This document shows positions 34,577 to 43,532 of a stretch of DNA of 64,000 nt, one piece after another (position 1 is the stretch's first letter; every line of letters starts with the position of its first letter). The translations under genes were made by a program, and so were the position numbers. The notes beneath the pieces were generated by a model. That model was not told the DNA's origin. It did no database searches and saw only the letters and a program-made list of their open reading frames with translations. This stretch comes from Sideroxyarcus sp045866275 (lineage in GTDB: Bacteria > Pseudomonadota > Gammaproteobacteria > Burkholderiales > Gallionellaceae): positions 1 to 64,000 of the forward strand of contig BAAFRX010000011.1 of NCBI GenBank assembly GCA_045866275.1, read 5' to 3'.

Positions 34577-35509
34577 TTATGCCAGCAAAGTCAGTGCCGC
34601 CTTAAGCGACTGGCCATCATTGATGGCCAACGCCTGTTGCGTCGAATCGATGCGTTTGTTCAAACCGGCCAACACCTTGCCAGGCGCGCATTCGACGTTA
34701 TGCGTGATGCCCTGGCTGCCAAAGTAGCGTACGGTCTCGACCCAGCGCACTGGAGAAAACAGCTGCCGCACCAGCGCATCCTTGATCGCTGCTGCATCAT
34801 GATGCGCAGCAACATCGGCGTTATGAACCACCGGAATGGAAGGAGACTGGAACGCGACGCTCTCCAGATAGGCGCGCAACTTTTCGGCGGCGCCCTGAAG
34901 CAGACTGCAATGGGAAGGGACGCTCATCGGCAGCATCAACGCGCGTTTTGCGCCCTTCTCCTTGGCAATTGCCATGCCGCGCTCTACCGCCGCACGGTCG
35001 CCTGCGATGACCACCTGTCCGGGCGAATTGAAATTTACCGCTTCAAGCACCTGCCCCTGCGCACCTTCGGCACACACGGCGCGCACGACCTCGTCATCCA
35101 GGCCTAGGATGGCAGCGATGCCCCCTTTCCCCTCTGGAACGGCTTGCTGCATGCATTGCGCGCGGTATCGAACCAGCGGGAGCGCATCGGCAAATTTCAA
35201 GGCACCTGCAGCCACCAGTGCCGTGTACTCGCCCAGACTGTGTCCTGCCATGATTGCCGGTTGCGCACCCTGTTGCGACTGCCATGCACGATAGACTGCG
35301 ATCCCCGCGGTCAGCATCAACGGCTGTGTGTTCACCGTGGCGTTCAAGTCGGCATCATCGCCTGTGGCGACCAGTTGCCACAAGTCCTGTTGCAACACAT
35401 CCGATGCTTCGCTGAATGTGTCGCGCACGACAGAATACTCGGCATACCCGTCCATCATGCCTGTGGATTGGGAGCCTTGTCCGGGGAAAACAAATGCAAA
35501 TCGCGTCAT
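34577..35509 (-). CDS. fabD: malonyl-CoA:ACP transacylase
   Basis: The 310-residue enzyme loads malonyl groups onto ACP. The catalytic Ser91 lies in MAGHSLGEYTAL, the N-terminus is FVFPGQGSQSTGMM, and the catalytic His is in VPSHCSLLQGA near residue 200. It is between fabH and fabG, 11 bases from fabG. Confidence 0.95.
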   Translation of the reverse strand: MTRFAFVFPGQGSQSTGMMDGYAEYSVVRDTFSEASDVLQQDLWQLVATGDDADLNATVNTQPLMLTAGIAVYRAWQSQQGAQPAIMAGHSLGEYTALVAAGALKFADALPLVRYRAQCMQQAVPEGKGGIAAILGLDDEVVRAVCAEGAQGQVLEAVNFNSPGQVVIAGDRAAVERGMAIAKEKGAKRALMLPMSVPSHCSLLQGAAEKLRAYLESVAFQSPSIPVVHNADVAAHHDAAAIKDALVRQLFSPVRWVETVRYFGSQGITHNVECAPGKVLAGLNKRIDSTQQALAINDGQSLKAALTLLA

Positions 35510-35517
35510 GTCGGAAC

Positions 35518-36447
35518 CTACCAGTTAATAAGTGCTGCGCCCCAGGTAAAACCACCCCCAATGGCTTCGATCAATATTTTCTGCCCGGACCTGATCCGCC
35601 CGTCGCGCACGGCGGCATCCAAGGCGAGCGGAATCGATGCAGCTGAAGTATTGCCATGGCCGGCCACGGTAACGATTACGTTGCTCATCTTCAAGCCGAG
35701 TTTTTTTGCGGTCGCTTCGATGATGCGTATGTTGGCTTGATGTGGAACCAGCCAGTCTATATCGCTGCCAAGCAATTTTTGCTCCGCAAGCAATTCCTCA
35801 ACAACATTAGACAACACATTGACTGCAAACTTAAAAACCGCCTGTCCATCCATGCCTATCATCGGATCTGCCTTTAGCAGATTGCGGTACGCCCCATCGG
35901 CATGCAATTTTGAAGCCACGATTCCGGGCCGGTCAGAAGCACGCACAATGACAGCGCCGGCTCCGTCTCCAAACAATACGCAGGTGGTGCGGTCTTTCCA
36001 GTCAAGCATCCGCGACAATACTTCTGCGCCAACAACCAGTACGGTGCGCGCTTGACCACCCCGGATATACAAATCGGCCGTATTCAAGGCAAAGATGAAG
36101 CCCCCGCAAACCGCCTGAATATCAAAAGCGGCAGAGCCGTTTTTAATGCCGAGCTTGTCCTGCAGAATACAGGCCGTGCTGGGAAAATTCATGTCCGGTG
36201 AAGTGGTGGCGACAATAATCAGATCGATATCATCGGCACTCATGCCGGCAGCCTCGATCGCCTTGATGCTGGCATTGAACGCCAGGTCACTCGCCATCTC
36301 GCTATCCGCTGCGATATGCCTCTCCTCAATCCCGCTGCGGGAAACGATCCAGTCGTGGGAAGTTTCAACGATCTTTTCGAGATCGTAATTGGTCAGTACT
36401 TTTTGAGGCAGATAGCTTCCAGTGCCGACGATGCGAGAATGAATCAA
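35518..36447 (-). CDS. fabH: 3-oxoacyl-ACP synthase III
   Basis: The 309-residue enzyme starts fatty-acid synthesis by condensing acetyl-CoA with malonyl-ACP. The triad is Cys114 in DIQAVCGGFIFAL, His in WLVPHQANIRI near 243 and Asn in AGHGNTSAASIP near 272. The start is a TTG at 36447 (reading MIHSRIVGTGSYLP) ten bases after the plsX stop, preceded by GGGGGT. The upstream frame extension would overlap plsX with unrelated residues. Confidence 0.93.
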   Translation of the reverse strand: MIHSRIVGTGSYLPQKVLTNYDLEKIVETSHDWIVSRSGIEERHIAADSEMASDLAFNASIKAIEAAGMSADDIDLIIVATTSPDMNFPSTACILQDKLGIKNGSAAFDIQAVCGGFIFALNTADLYIRGGQARTVLVVGAEVLSRMLDWKDRTTCVLFGDGAGAVIVRASDRPGIVASKLHADGAYRNLLKADPMIGMDGQAVFKFAVNVLSNVVEELLAEQKLLGSDIDWLVPHQANIRIIEATAKKLGLKMSNVIVTVAGHGNTSAASIPLALDAAVRDGRIRSGQKILIEAIGGGFTWGAALINW

Positions 36448-36457
36448 GAGACCCCCA

Positions 36458-37483
36458 CTAGTTTGATTGGCGTGCGCGATGCCATTTTTCAACCCGCTCA
36501 CTGATCTGAGACAGCATCCCACCGCGCGCCTCTTCCGCCGCACGTTCGATCGCACACTGGAAAGCAAAAATATCGGCCGAACCGTGGCTTTTTACCACAA
36601 TACCCTTCAACCCGAGAAAGCTGGCGCCATTGTAGCGTCGATGATCCAGTCTTTTCTTGAACGCCAAAAGTACGGGCAAGGCGAACAGAGCGGCGATTTT
36701 AGTCGCCCAATTGCGACTAAATCCTTCCCGCAGAAAACCGCCCATCATTTTTGTCACGCCCTCGGCGGTTTTGAGCGCCACGTTCCCGATAAAGCCATCG
36801 CAGACAACCACATCGGTGACCCCCCTAAAAATGTCATTTCCTTCGACGTTGCCATAAAAGTTCAAATCACTGTTTTGCAGTAGCTCGATGGCACGTTTAA
36901 CAACTTCGTTTCCTTTGATGGCTTCACTGCCAATATTGAGCAGACCGATACTCGGATTTTCCCTGTGCTCGATTGCCGACACCAAAGCATCGCCCATGAT
37001 GGCGAACTGCAGCAAATGCTCGGCGGAACAGTCAACATTGGCCCCCAAGTCCAACATGCAGACCTGACCATCTTTAGTGGGCAAAAAAGAGGCGATTGCA
37101 GGACGCTCGATACCCGGAATCGTTTTAAGGACATAGCGGGCAGTGGCCATCAATGCCCCTGTGTTGCCCGCACTCACGCAAGCGGAAGCGCTCCCATCCT
37201 TAACCAGATTGATCGCAACCCGCATCGAGGAATCCTTCTTCCCGCGCAAGGCCAACTGGGGCTGCTCATCCATTGCGACCACCTGTGTCGCAGGGTGAAT
37301 AATCAGACGGGGATGATCCGTGGTCATTCCGGTGGCCCGCAGCGCCTCCATAATTTTATCGGTCAAACCAACCAAAATTACTTTGTCGGACGGATACTTC
37401 TGCAGATAGGAAATGACTGCCGGTACAGTGACGCACACTCCGTGGTCTCCGCCCATGGCATCGATGGCTATTGTTACATCCAC
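36458..37483 (-). CDS. plsX: phosphate acyltransferase PlsX
   Basis: The 341-residue enzyme makes acyl-phosphate from acyl-ACP for phospholipid synthesis. IAIDAMGGDHG at the N-terminus is diagnostic, with LGANVDCSAEHLLQFA and a DGFIGNVALKTAEG region later. A GTG at 37483 was chosen because AAGGAG lies seven bases upstream; the ATG at 37510 would place the ribosome site inside the gene. It lies between rpmF and fabH, the normal arrangement. Confidence 0.92.
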   Translation of the reverse strand: MDVTIAIDAMGGDHGVCVTVPAVISYLQKYPSDKVILVGLTDKIMEALRATGMTTDHPRLIIHPATQVVAMDEQPQLALRGKKDSSMRVAINLVKDGSASACVSAGNTGALMATARYVLKTIPGIERPAIASFLPTKDGQVCMLDLGANVDCSAEHLLQFAIMGDALVSAIEHRENPSIGLLNIGSEAIKGNEVVKRAIELLQNSDLNFYGNVEGNDIFRGVTDVVVCDGFIGNVALKTAEGVTKMMGGFLREGFSRNWATKIAALFALPVLLAFKKRLDHRRYNGASFLGLKGIVVKSHGSADIFAFQCAIERAAEEARGGMLSQISERVEKWHRARQSN

Positions 37484-37567
37484 TGGATGCTCCTTAAAAA
37501 TGACAGACACACGACAGGCCGCGACCTGCCCTGATTTAGGAAGCAGCCTTAAATTTTGACAAGGGGT

Positions 37568-37747
37568 TTACTCACCCTTGGTGTTGACCACTTTCTTGCC
37601 GCGGTAGTAACCGCTGGGGCTGATGTGGTGACGCAGATGCGGTTCGCCCGTGGACGGCTCGACCGCCAGTGCCGGACCGGTCAGAAAGTCGTGCGCGCGA
37701 TGCATGCCACGCTTGGAGGGGGACTTCTTGTTTTGCTGAACTGCCAT
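37568..37747 (-). CDS. rpmF: ribosomal protein bL32
   Basis: The 59-residue protein reads MAVQQNKKSPSKRGMHRAHD and onward, the L32 signature. The C-terminal HHISPSGYYRGKKVVNTKGE is that of proteobacterial L32; it lacks the Zn-cysteine pair. TGAGGAGTTACC precedes the ATG. It is the gene after yceD and before plsX, the universal order. Confidence 0.96.
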   Translation of the reverse strand: MAVQQNKKSPSKRGMHRAHDFLTGPALAVEPSTGEPHLRHHISPSGYYRGKKVVNTKGE

Positions 37748-37768
37748 GGTAACTCCTCAAAAAATCGA

Positions 37769-38254
37769 TTAATGCTTCTTGATTCTATTTGCCAGCACCG
37801 CAAACGGGCTGGCGGACTGATTTAATGCATTCTCCGGCACAAGACATTTTCCAGCCGGATGTCTGGGGGCATAAGGCATGCCCAGCAACAGCTCATCCTC
37901 AACCAGGGACAACACATCAATGCGTGTCGATGTCTCGATGCACTCCGTCTCGTCTTCCATATCGACCGCATCGATTTCCCCGGGCGGCGCCAAGCGCAAA
38001 GATGAAGCCATTGCAACCGGGAACAGCAACTCGCCCAGACAGCGCTGGCATCGCAAACGGCATTCACCGCCAAGCTCGACGTCCAGCATCAGATGGCTGT
38101 CTTTCGCGTAACCGCGCAGAAGGAACGCGATTTCTCCACGCTCATTCGCCAACAGCTCTTTCAGCCGGGGCAACGCATCCAACGGCAAATTTCCGCGCAA
38201 CTCCCTGCCATTCAGGGCAAAGTCCACGCCATCGATCAAAGGCCGTGCAAACAT
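37769..38254 (-). CDS. yceD: DUF177 protein YceD (23S rRNA accumulation)
   Basis: The 161-residue protein is the DUF177/YceD type, implicated in 23S rRNA accumulation and invariably upstream of rpmF. It has the conserved LxLxCQRCLGEL (CRLRCQRCLGELLFPV), an acidic middle section (EIDAVDMEDETECIE) and a C-terminal ENALNQSASPFAVLANRIKK, close to the family's NPFAVLKxLK. The ATG at 38254 was chosen since the long upstream frame is a shadow of maf. Confidence 0.88.
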   Translation of the reverse strand: MFARPLIDGVDFALNGRELRGNLPLDALPRLKELLANERGEIAFLLRGYAKDSHLMLDVELGGECRLRCQRCLGELLFPVAMASSLRLAPPGEIDAVDMEDETECIETSTRIDVLSLVEDELLLGMPYAPRHPAGKCLVPENALNQSASPFAVLANRIKKH

Positions 38255-38313
38255 GAGGCGCGCATGATATATATTCGCGCCCCCTCTGTCAAAGCCGTGC
38301 AGCAAGGAATATC

Positions 38314-38898
38314 TTGAATAGCAAACCCATTGTTCTGGCGTCCACCTCCCTGTACCGGAGACAACTCCTTGCCACGCTGCAGATGCCCTTCGTGACTGCC
38401 AACCCCGAAGTCGATGAGACCCCCCTTGCGGGTGAAGACGCGCGACAAACCTCGTTGCGCCTGGCTGAAATGAAGGCACGTGCCGTTTCCTGCCGTTTTC
38501 CTGCCGCGTTGATCATTGGTTCAGACCAGGTTGCACTTCTGAATGGCGTGCAGCTCGGCAAACCCTTGACGCACGAAAACGCCGTGCGCCAGTTACAGGC
38601 CATGCGCGGCAATACCGTTATCTTCCATACCGCATTGAGTCTGCTTGATGCATCAACTGGCGAAGCCCAGACAGAGGTTATCGAAACCCGGGTGAAGTTT
38701 CGACCGTTGAGCGATGAACAAATACAGCGTTATCTGCTCAAGGAGCAACCGTATCACTGTGCCGGAAGTGCGAAATCAGAAGGCTTGGGCATCGCATTGA
38801 TCGAACGAATCGAGGGGAACGACCCGAACGCATTGATCGGACTGCCTTTAATCTCACTGATAGACATGCTAAAAAAACAAGGTATTAGCGTTATATGA
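38314..38898 (+). CDS. maf: Maf-like nucleotide pyrophosphatase
   Basis: The 194-residue protein hydrolyses non-canonical nucleoside triphosphates (YceF branch, 7-methyl-GTP in E. coli). IVLASTSLYRRQLLATLQMPF is the family N-terminus and RFPAALIIGSDQVALLNG the SDQ site; FRPLSDEQIQRYL and CAGSAKSEGLGIALI follow. The start is a TTG at 38314 with AAGGAAT upstream. It is divergent from yceD, 59 bases apart. Confidence 0.92.
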   Translation: MNSKPIVLASTSLYRRQLLATLQMPFVTANPEVDETPLAGEDARQTSLRLAEMKARAVSCRFPAALIIGSDQVALLNGVQLGKPLTHENAVRQLQAMRGNTVIFHTALSLLDASTGEAQTEVIETRVKFRPLSDEQIQRYLLKEQPYHCAGSAKSEGLGIALIERIEGNDPNALIGLPLISLIDMLKKQGISVI

Positions 38899-38990
38899 CC
38901 CTGGGCATCTGAATTTTGCTGTTGCGATGAATTGTGCATTCTGATATTAAAGCGCGCTTGAAAAATCAAGCCATTCTTGGAGACCCCCTC

Positions 38991-39413
38991 ATGCCCGTGC
39001 AAGTAAACAAAACTACCGCCCCGTACAAAGAAAAAAAGGGCGAGGCCTACATGAATTCGAAACAGCTGGCTCATTTTCGCGCGATCCTGTCCGGAATCAA
39101 GGCGAGTCTGGGGCAGGACATCGACCGCACCGTGCATACCATGCAAGACGAGGCCACTGTATTCGCCGACCCCAATGACCGCGCAACTCAAGAATCAGAC
39201 ATGAGTCTGGAATTACGCAATCGCGACCGTGAACGAAAGCTCATCAAAAATATCGACAAGATGCTGGCGCGGATCGATGCCAACGATTACGGTTATTGCG
39301 ACAACTGTGGCGTAGAGATCGGATTGAGCCGACTCGAAGCTCGTCCGACTGCTACCTTGTGCATCGACTGCAAGACCCTGGACGAGATCCGCGAAAAGCA
39401 AGTGGCCAAATAG
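38991..39413 (+). CDS. dksA: RNA polymerase-binding transcription factor DksA
   Basis: The 140-residue protein enters the secondary channel of RNA polymerase and with ppGpp resets rRNA and amino-acid promoters. It has the coiled-coil with the DxxDxA-like tip (FADPNDRATQESDMSLE) and a C-terminal zinc finger, CDNCG and CIDCK. The ATG at 38991 (MPVQVNKTT) follows TTGGAGACCC. A longer frame begins at 38934 but is less supported. Confidence 0.93.
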   Translation: MPVQVNKTTAPYKEKKGEAYMNSKQLAHFRAILSGIKASLGQDIDRTVHTMQDEATVFADPNDRATQESDMSLELRNRDRERKLIKNIDKMLARIDANDYGYCDNCGVEIGLSRLEARPTATLCIDCKTLDEIREKQVAK

Positions 39414-39526
39414 CATTGGGCGGCTTGCTTCCAGTGCTGGCCGGCATCCGCGTAGCGCGTTTGGGCGCGCATCCTTAGAATAGCGCGCCCCTATCGGGCG
39501 GGCTCGATCAGAGTCCACTCAATTGT

Positions 39527-39730
39527 TTGATATGCGCAGCCGCACTTCTCCCCAGCGCATGCAATTCATACCCCCCTCCAGTGCCGAAACAATGCGTCCT
39601 TTTGCTGGGCTGCCAGGACTATATCGAGCTGAATCCGGTGCGCGCAAATATGGTGGCGCATCCGGCCGAGTATCACGGGGCGAGGTCTGTCCCTGGTTCT
39701 ACGTTCATCCGTATCGGCGCAGCCGTAGAA
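39527..39730 (+). pseudogene. remnant of a RAYT (REP-associated tyrosine transposase)
   Basis: Between dksA and the superoxide reductase gene, one frame reads YIELNPVRANMVAHPAEY (about 39619-39675), the C-terminal signature of Y1/TnpA-REP transposases. The catalytic HUH and Tyr regions are missing or scrambled, so only a fragment remains. RAYTs mobilise REP palindromes, which are abundant in this window. The rest of 39414-39782 holds a GC-rich region after dksA with no gene I can support. Confidence 0.7.
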
Positions 39731-39782
39731 GTGCGGTACAATGTTCGGATAGATTTATCGTTAATAACCAAGGAGACTTGCA

Positions 39783-40196
39783 ATGAGCATGAATCGTAGA
39801 ACCTTCCTCACCGGCGCTGCCGCAGCAGCGGTCGTTGCCAGTATCGGAAAGGCCGGTGCGGCCGAGCACGCGACCGACGGGCTGCCCGCACAGAATCTTT
39901 TCTACACCAAGGAGAACCCGGGCCGCTGGGAGAAGAAGGCCGGCACCCATGTGCCGCACATCGAGATTGTTGACGGCAATGTCAAGTTGAGCACACCGCA
40001 TCCGATGTCGGAGGAGCACTTCATCGTGCGCCATACCCTGTTGCTGGCCGACGGTACCGTGGTGGGCGCAAAGACCTTTACGCCGAAGGACAGCCCGATC
40101 TCTGAATATGCGCTGCCCGACGGCTACAAAGGCAAGGTGTTCGGTACCAGCTTCTGCAACCAGCATGATTTCTGGCTGGTCGAAGCGAAGGTCTGA
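39783..40196 (+). CDS. Tat-exported superoxide reductase (neelaredoxin type)
   Basis: The 137-residue protein has a twin-arginine signal (NRRTFLTGAAAAAVVAS) and the class II superoxide reductase iron site: HVPHIE near 56, HPMSEEHFIV near 73 with two His, and CNQHDFW near 127 carrying the Cys and final His ligands. It would reduce superoxide to peroxide in the periplasm without making oxygen. It is preceded by AAGGAGACTTGCA and followed by a terminator, so it is monocistronic. Confidence 0.9.
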   Translation: MSMNRRTFLTGAAAAAVVASIGKAGAAEHATDGLPAQNLFYTKENPGRWEKKAGTHVPHIEIVDGNVKLSTPHPMSEEHFIVRHTLLLADGTVVGAKTFTPKDSPISEYALPDGYKGKVFGTSFCNQHDFWLVEAKV

Positions 40197-40215
40197 TCTT
40201 TCGTGCATCGTGAAG

Positions 40216-40243
40216 AAGGCGCGCCTGCGGGCGCGCCTTTTTT
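40216..40243 (+). terminator. rho-independent terminator of the superoxide reductase gene
   Basis: AAGGCGCGCC-TGCG-GGCGCGCCTT followed by a T run to 40243 is a textbook terminator 20 bases after the stop codon. Confidence 0.92.
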
Positions 40244-40307
40244 GTTTGCGAGCGACGCAACAGGTTGACTCATTTCGCAGTAATGGGTGTCCCCGGTTTA
40301 CCGCCGC

Positions 40308-42428
40308 TCACCTCGCCTCCTCACGCTTCTGCAACACTCGCCACATTCCCCAAGCCAATAAGCCCAGCAATAACCCACCCAGCCACAGCGGCCAGTACAC
40401 CGGCTTGTTCCATGCCCGGCGTGCCTGATCCCGTTGTGCCGCATCCACGCGCCAGTATTTGAGTTTGTTGTTGGCCATGATGTTGGGTTTGACGTTGTTT
40501 ACCCAGCTGTGTTGCAACACGTAATTCTTCGGGTGGTAGCCCCACAGCCAGGGCGAATCGCGGCGCAGGATTTCCAGCATGGCGTCAATGATGGCCTGGC
40601 GTGCCGGGCTGTTCTCCATGTTCTTCATCTGTTCGAACAGGCGGTCGAATTCCGGATTGCGATAGTTACTGGCGTTTTCGCCGCCGAACTTCACCTTGCC
40701 CTGCGCCCCGTGCAGCAGAAACAGGAAATTTTCCGGGTCGGGATAATCGGCGTTCCAGCCGTAGTAGAACATCTGGGTGTCGCCGCGCCGCACTTTATCC
40801 TGGAAGCGGTTGTAGTCGGTGCTGCGCACGTCGAGCTGCACGCCAAGCTTGTCGAACTGTTTGCGCAGCCAGTCGAGGCGCGATTTGTTGCCGACGCCGC
40901 TGGCGGTCGTGTCGAGGTGGATCACCAGCGGCTGTTTCGTCTGCGCTTCCACGCCATTGGGATAGCCCGCCTCGGCCAGCAGGCGCTGCGCTTCAGCGAC
41001 CGGCTTGCGCTTCGCCTCGCCGTTGACGCAGTCGTACACATAGCGGTTGACGCCTTCGCAACCGGCACGATAACCGAAGATGCCGGGCGGGATGGGCGAC
41101 TGTGCGCTGATGCCGCGTCCATTGGCGAAGATGGAGATGAATTCTTCGAAGTCCACCGCGATGGCGATGGCGCGACGCAGTTTGGCCGCGCGCGGGGAGT
41201 CGCCGCCGACGACCGGGTCCAGCCAGTTGAAACCGGTGTACATCGTGGAAGTGGCGACCGCAGTGGAGAGCGTGATGCCCTGTGCTTTCATTTCATCGCT
41301 CACATTCGCTTCGCCGCCGACGCTGACTTGCACCGCCTGGTCGAAGCTGTCTGAACTGATGCCGGAGGCGTCATAATAGCCTTGCAGGAATTTGTTCCAG
41401 TACGGGATGGTTTCCTTTTCCAGCGAGAACACGATTTGTTCGATGAGCGGCAGCGGCTGGCCCGCGTCGCGCAGCCACCCCGCCCCAGCATCCCCCGCTT
41501 CGCCCTCGCCCGGATAAGTCTCGCTGTCGTAATAGGGATTCCTCGTCAGTACCATGCGCCGGTTGGGATCGTTCTCGGAGAGGTAATAGGGGCCGCTGCC
41601 GACCGGCCACCAATCCAGCGTGAGGTTGCGCTCCTTCATGCCGGGCTGGGCGTAGAAACGCTCCACCTCGGGCGGCATGGGCGCGAAAAACGGCATCGCC
41701 AGCCAGTAGGCGAACTGCGGATATTTGCCGTGAATGGTGATGCGGTAGGTGGTGTCGTCCACCACCTCGACACCGCGCAACGGCTGGGCATCGAGGTCGA
41801 GAAAGGCCTCCGGCTGCGCCGTGTTCGCCACTTGCAATGCCGCCGCATACTCCTTCAGCCCGACGATGTACTCCATCATCACCCCGGCGATGGGGGTATG
41901 CAGTTGCGGATGCACCAGGCGCTTGATCTGGTGCACATAGTCCGCCGCCGTAACGAGGCGAGTACCCGTCGCCGCGAAATCGGAGAGGGCATGGATGCCG
42001 TCCAGGTCTCGTTCCGTCAGGCGAAGATTCCCCGTCCCGAAAGCCGGATGCGGCTGGTAGCGCATGTTCGGCTTGATGCGGATTTCATACACGCTGTAGG
42101 CGATGCGCTGCGGCGAGGCCGTGGCGGGCAAGGGACGCCGGTCCTTGCCCAAATAACGGACGGCGGGCATCTCGCGCGCCGCCAGCGGCACCAGCTGGTA
42201 GGGGCGCTTCAGGTAGTGGTATTGCAAGGGCGGCGCGTAGATGTTGGCGAGGAATTCATACTCGTTCTCGCTATACGCCTGTGCCGGGTCGAGGTGTTTG
42301 GGGCGCTCGGTGAACGCGGTGTAGAGGATGTCCCGGCCCTCGTCCGCCGCCGGATAGGGGTTGTTCCACAGCGCGCCATCGCAGGCGGCGAGCAGCAGAC
42401 AAAACAGCGCAGGAAACAGGGATTTCAT
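40308..42428 (-). CDS. orphan peptide-binding lipoprotein (SBP family 5) with C-terminal membrane helix
   Basis: The 706-residue protein has a lipobox (FCLLLAACDGA) and the solute-binding family 5 fold: DPAQAYSENEYEFLANIY, then FAYWLAMPFFAPMP, PTGSGPYYL-like VGSGPYYLSEN and LLAEAGYPNGVE. Such proteins feed oligopeptide ABC transporters, but no permease or ATPase is nearby. It is longer than usual (about 550) and ends with a transmembrane helix (LWLGGLLLGLLAWGMW), suggesting double anchoring. The ATG at 42428 was used; the upstream frame is a shadow of ygfZ. Confidence 0.85.
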   Translation of the reverse strand: MKSLFPALFCLLLAACDGALWNNPYPAADEGRDILYTAFTERPKHLDPAQAYSENEYEFLANIYAPPLQYHYLKRPYQLVPLAAREMPAVRYLGKDRRPLPATASPQRIAYSVYEIRIKPNMRYQPHPAFGTGNLRLTERDLDGIHALSDFAATGTRLVTAADYVHQIKRLVHPQLHTPIAGVMMEYIVGLKEYAAALQVANTAQPEAFLDLDAQPLRGVEVVDDTTYRITIHGKYPQFAYWLAMPFFAPMPPEVERFYAQPGMKERNLTLDWWPVGSGPYYLSENDPNRRMVLTRNPYYDSETYPGEGEAGDAGAGWLRDAGQPLPLIEQIVFSLEKETIPYWNKFLQGYYDASGISSDSFDQAVQVSVGGEANVSDEMKAQGITLSTAVATSTMYTGFNWLDPVVGGDSPRAAKLRRAIAIAVDFEEFISIFANGRGISAQSPIPPGIFGYRAGCEGVNRYVYDCVNGEAKRKPVAEAQRLLAEAGYPNGVEAQTKQPLVIHLDTTASGVGNKSRLDWLRKQFDKLGVQLDVRSTDYNRFQDKVRRGDTQMFYYGWNADYPDPENFLFLLHGAQGKVKFGGENASNYRNPEFDRLFEQMKNMENSPARQAIIDAMLEILRRDSPWLWGYHPKNYVLQHSWVNNVKPNIMANNKLKYWRVDAAQRDQARRAWNKPVYWPLWLGGLLLGLLAWGMWRVLQKREEAR

Positions 42429-42500
42429 GGCGCGGGAGTTTAGCCGAAAGCCCGCGCTTCGCGGTAATATTGCCCGACTTGCAATTACGGGACAGCGACG

Positions 42501-43532
42501 ATGAACCAGGACTGGCAGGATTTTTTGACCACGCAGGGCGCGCGCCTCGCGGAGGGCACGGTGCAGGATTTCGGCGATGCCGCCGCAGAACGCGCGGCGA
42601 CGCAGGAAGGTACGGTGCTGTGCGATCTGTCGCACTTCGGCCTGCTGCGCGTCAGCGGCGAGGAGGCGGAATCCTTCTTGCAGAATCTGTTGAGCAACGA
42701 CATCCGCGAAGTGACGGCCGGCCACGCCCAGCTTTCCAGCTTCAACACCGCCAAGGGACGGATGTTGGCGAGCCTGTTGATCTGGCGTGAAGCTGAAGAT
42801 TATTTGTTGCAATTGCCGCACGCACTGGCAGAACCGATGCGCAAGAAGCTTTCGATGTACGTGCTGCGCGCCAAGGTGAAAGTCGCCAATGTGAGCGCGG
42901 AAAAAGTGTGTCTCGGCGTTGCCGGCAAAGCGGCGCTGCAACAATTGCAACCGCATTTTGCGGCACTGCCGCAGCAACCCTGGGAAGCGGCACACACTGA
43001 CGATGCGGTGATCATCTGTCGCGGCGCAGCACGTTTCCAGATCGCGACCACGGCCGCACGCGCGCAGACCTTGTGGCTGGCGTTGCGGGCCTCGGCGACA
43101 CCCGCCGGGGCGAACTGCTGGGACTGGCTCGACATCCGTGCCGGCATTCCTTTCATTCTGCCCGCGACGCAGGAAGCCTTCGTGCCGCAGATGGTGAATT
43201 TCGAGGTGATCGGCGGGGTGAATTTCAAGAAGGGCTGCTATCCGGGACAGGAGGTAGTGGCCCGCATGCACTACCTCGGCAAACCGAAGCGGCGCATGTA
43301 TCTGGCGCGCGTGATGTGCGACGAAGCGCCGCTGGCGGGCGATGAGCTGTTCAGCGCGGCGCAACCGGAGCAGGCTTGCGGCAAGGTGGTGCAGGCTGCG
43401 CGCGCCGCGCATGGCGGTTTCGAACTGCTGGCCGTGGTGCAGACCGAAGTCGTGGCGGATTTTCCCGTCCATCTGCGCGCAATCACCGGCGCGCGACTCG
43501 AATTTGAAGCCCTGCCCTACGCCCTGCCGTGA
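42501..43532 (+). CDS. ygfZ: folate-binding Fe-S cluster protein YgfZ
   Basis: The 343-residue protein supports Fe-S cluster enzymes in a folate-dependent way (GcvT-like fold). The diagnostic K-G-C-Y-x-G-Q-E motif is seen as NFKKGCYPGQEVVARMHYLG near residue 245, with FNTAKGRMLASLLIWR earlier. It is divergent from the peptide-binding protein gene and overlaps the following membrane gene by four bases (GTGA). Confidence 0.92.
   Translation: MNQDWQDFLTTQGARLAEGTVQDFGDAAAERAATQEGTVLCDLSHFGLLRVSGEEAESFLQNLLSNDIREVTAGHAQLSSFNTAKGRMLASLLIWREAEDYLLQLPHALAEPMRKKLSMYVLRAKVKVANVSAEKVCLGVAGKAALQQLQPHFAALPQQPWEAAHTDDAVIICRGAARFQIATTAARAQTLWLALRASATPAGANCWDWLDIRAGIPFILPATQEAFVPQMVNFEVIGGVNFKKGCYPGQEVVARMHYLGKPKRRMYLARVMCDEAPLAGDELFSAAQPEQACGKVVQAARAAHGGFELLAVVQTEVVADFPVHLRAITGARLEFEALPYALP

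Noticed and set aside
42429..43472. A very long N-terminal extension of the peptide-binding protein
   Set aside because: It is antisense to ygfZ, which is well supported, and the lipoprotein signal starts at 42428.
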